Shown: in pieces, positions 4,874-5,337 of the stretch | Layout of the letters: every line of letters starts with the position of its first letter | How positions within the stretch are numbered: position 1 is the stretch's first letter | DNA from: Rhizobium sp. EC-SD404 | GTDB taxonomy: Bacteria; Pseudomonadota; Alphaproteobacteria; Rhizobiales; Rhizobiaceae | Assembly (NCBI RefSeq): GCF_902498825.1 | Contig: NZ_LR701452.1 | Span: forward strand, 1 to 5,337 | Length of the DNA stretch: 5,337 bases | Reading direction: 5' to 3' | Position numbers and translations under genes: made by a program | Notes under the pieces: generated by a model | What the model was told of the DNA's origin: nothing | The model's database searches: none | Seen by the model: only the letters and a program-made list of their open reading frames with translations

Positions 4874-5337
4874 AAAATACTCTCTCTGTTAGATCGCAAA
4901 GGAGCGCCTTGGTGCGGTCGAACAGGTCAATTCTTAGCTAGCGGCCCGCGTTCAGACCGAGACCGACAGCAAATTCGAGATCCTAGCGAAGGCGACCTGG
5001 TTTGCACGACTGCCAACCCGGCGAAAGCGAAACAACTCTAAACGAGGCGCGCCGTTAGTCTCGTGTTAAGCAAGGTCGCGCATCTTGGCCTTGCGGGGCG
5101 ATCGTATGGCGTTCCCCGTATCTCTCGACTGTTCCTCCGGGCACCATCGCATTAGCGGCTCCCGCGCGACATGCAGTCCGCAGACATCAACTCAGCCGTG
5201 TTCATGCGTGATAACAGTCCGTCTCCTACGTTAAGGGCTGATTGCAATTCTGCGGTTCGCGTCCATGTGGACGTAAAGCGTTTCGCGTCGCCTACAACGG
5301 CGATGCGGTGAAGACTCCTGTTTCGTCATGATTGCCG
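4874..5337. other. Gene-poor 464-base right end
   Basis: No coding frame of convincing length or character is seen on either strand. The frames inspected are a plus-strand 46-aa frame (5171-5311) without a ribosome binding site, a minus-strand 32-aa frame (5231-5329), and a nine-codon GTG frame at 4912 that does have AAGGAG 7 bases upstream. Modest inverted repeats are GCAAGG/CCTTGC (5070-5075 and 5089-5094) and CGTCCA-TG-TGGACG (5260-5273). No tRNA fold or known RNA was found by eye. The stretch could be a promoter region for a gene beyond the edge, or decayed sequence. Confidence 0.5.

Noticed and set aside
5171..5311. Rightward 46-aa frame near the right edge
   Set aside because: No ribosome binding site, no recognisable motif, and a length expected by chance.

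Overview
The window looks like chromosomal or plasmid accessory DNA from an alphaproteobacterium, most likely of the order Hyphomicrobiales (Rhizobium/Sinorhizobium/Mesorhizobium-like). This rests on moderately high GC, on the style of the proteins (a rhizobial-type YihY/BrkB protein, an HPP-CBS protein and a PRC-barrel protein), and on two sequences matching the promoter pattern of the alphaproteobacterial general stress sigma factor EcfG/RpoE2 (GGAAC, 18 bases, TT). Genus is inferred, not shown.

Left part (1-1640): a serine recombinase reads leftwards off the window edge, with only its catalytic N-terminus present, so the window probably begins at or inside a mobile element. It is followed by two small rightward genes (75 and 94 aa). 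Both proteins end in a winged-helix-like tail, and both genes have a near-identical 12-base element upstream (604-615 and 952-963). The second gene also has two interleaved inverted repeats in its leader. A 74-aa leftward orphan ORF follows at 1417-1641.

Middle (1642-2904): a 309-base gap holds four successive inverted repeats and then a strong EcfG-type promoter, about 70 bases before a YihY/BrkB-family inner-membrane protein.

Right part (2905-4873): a 365-aa fusion of an HPP membrane domain with a pair of CBS domains, then a PRC-barrel protein of about 100 aa with its own EcfG-type promoter and a very short leader. The PRC gene is followed by a hairpin terminator candidate and a second perfect inverted repeat. 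The last 464 bases (4874-5337) hold no convincing gene.

Taken together, the three recognisable rightward genes form an envelope/stress group: two polytopic membrane proteins and a small PRC-barrel protein. At least two of the three appear to be driven independently by the general stress response rather than as one operon. No CRISPR array, tRNA, rRNA or complete insertion sequence is visible. The most original material is the promoter pair, the interleaved repeats in the 952-1029 leader, the hairpin cluster at 1651-1842 and the unrecognised small genes.
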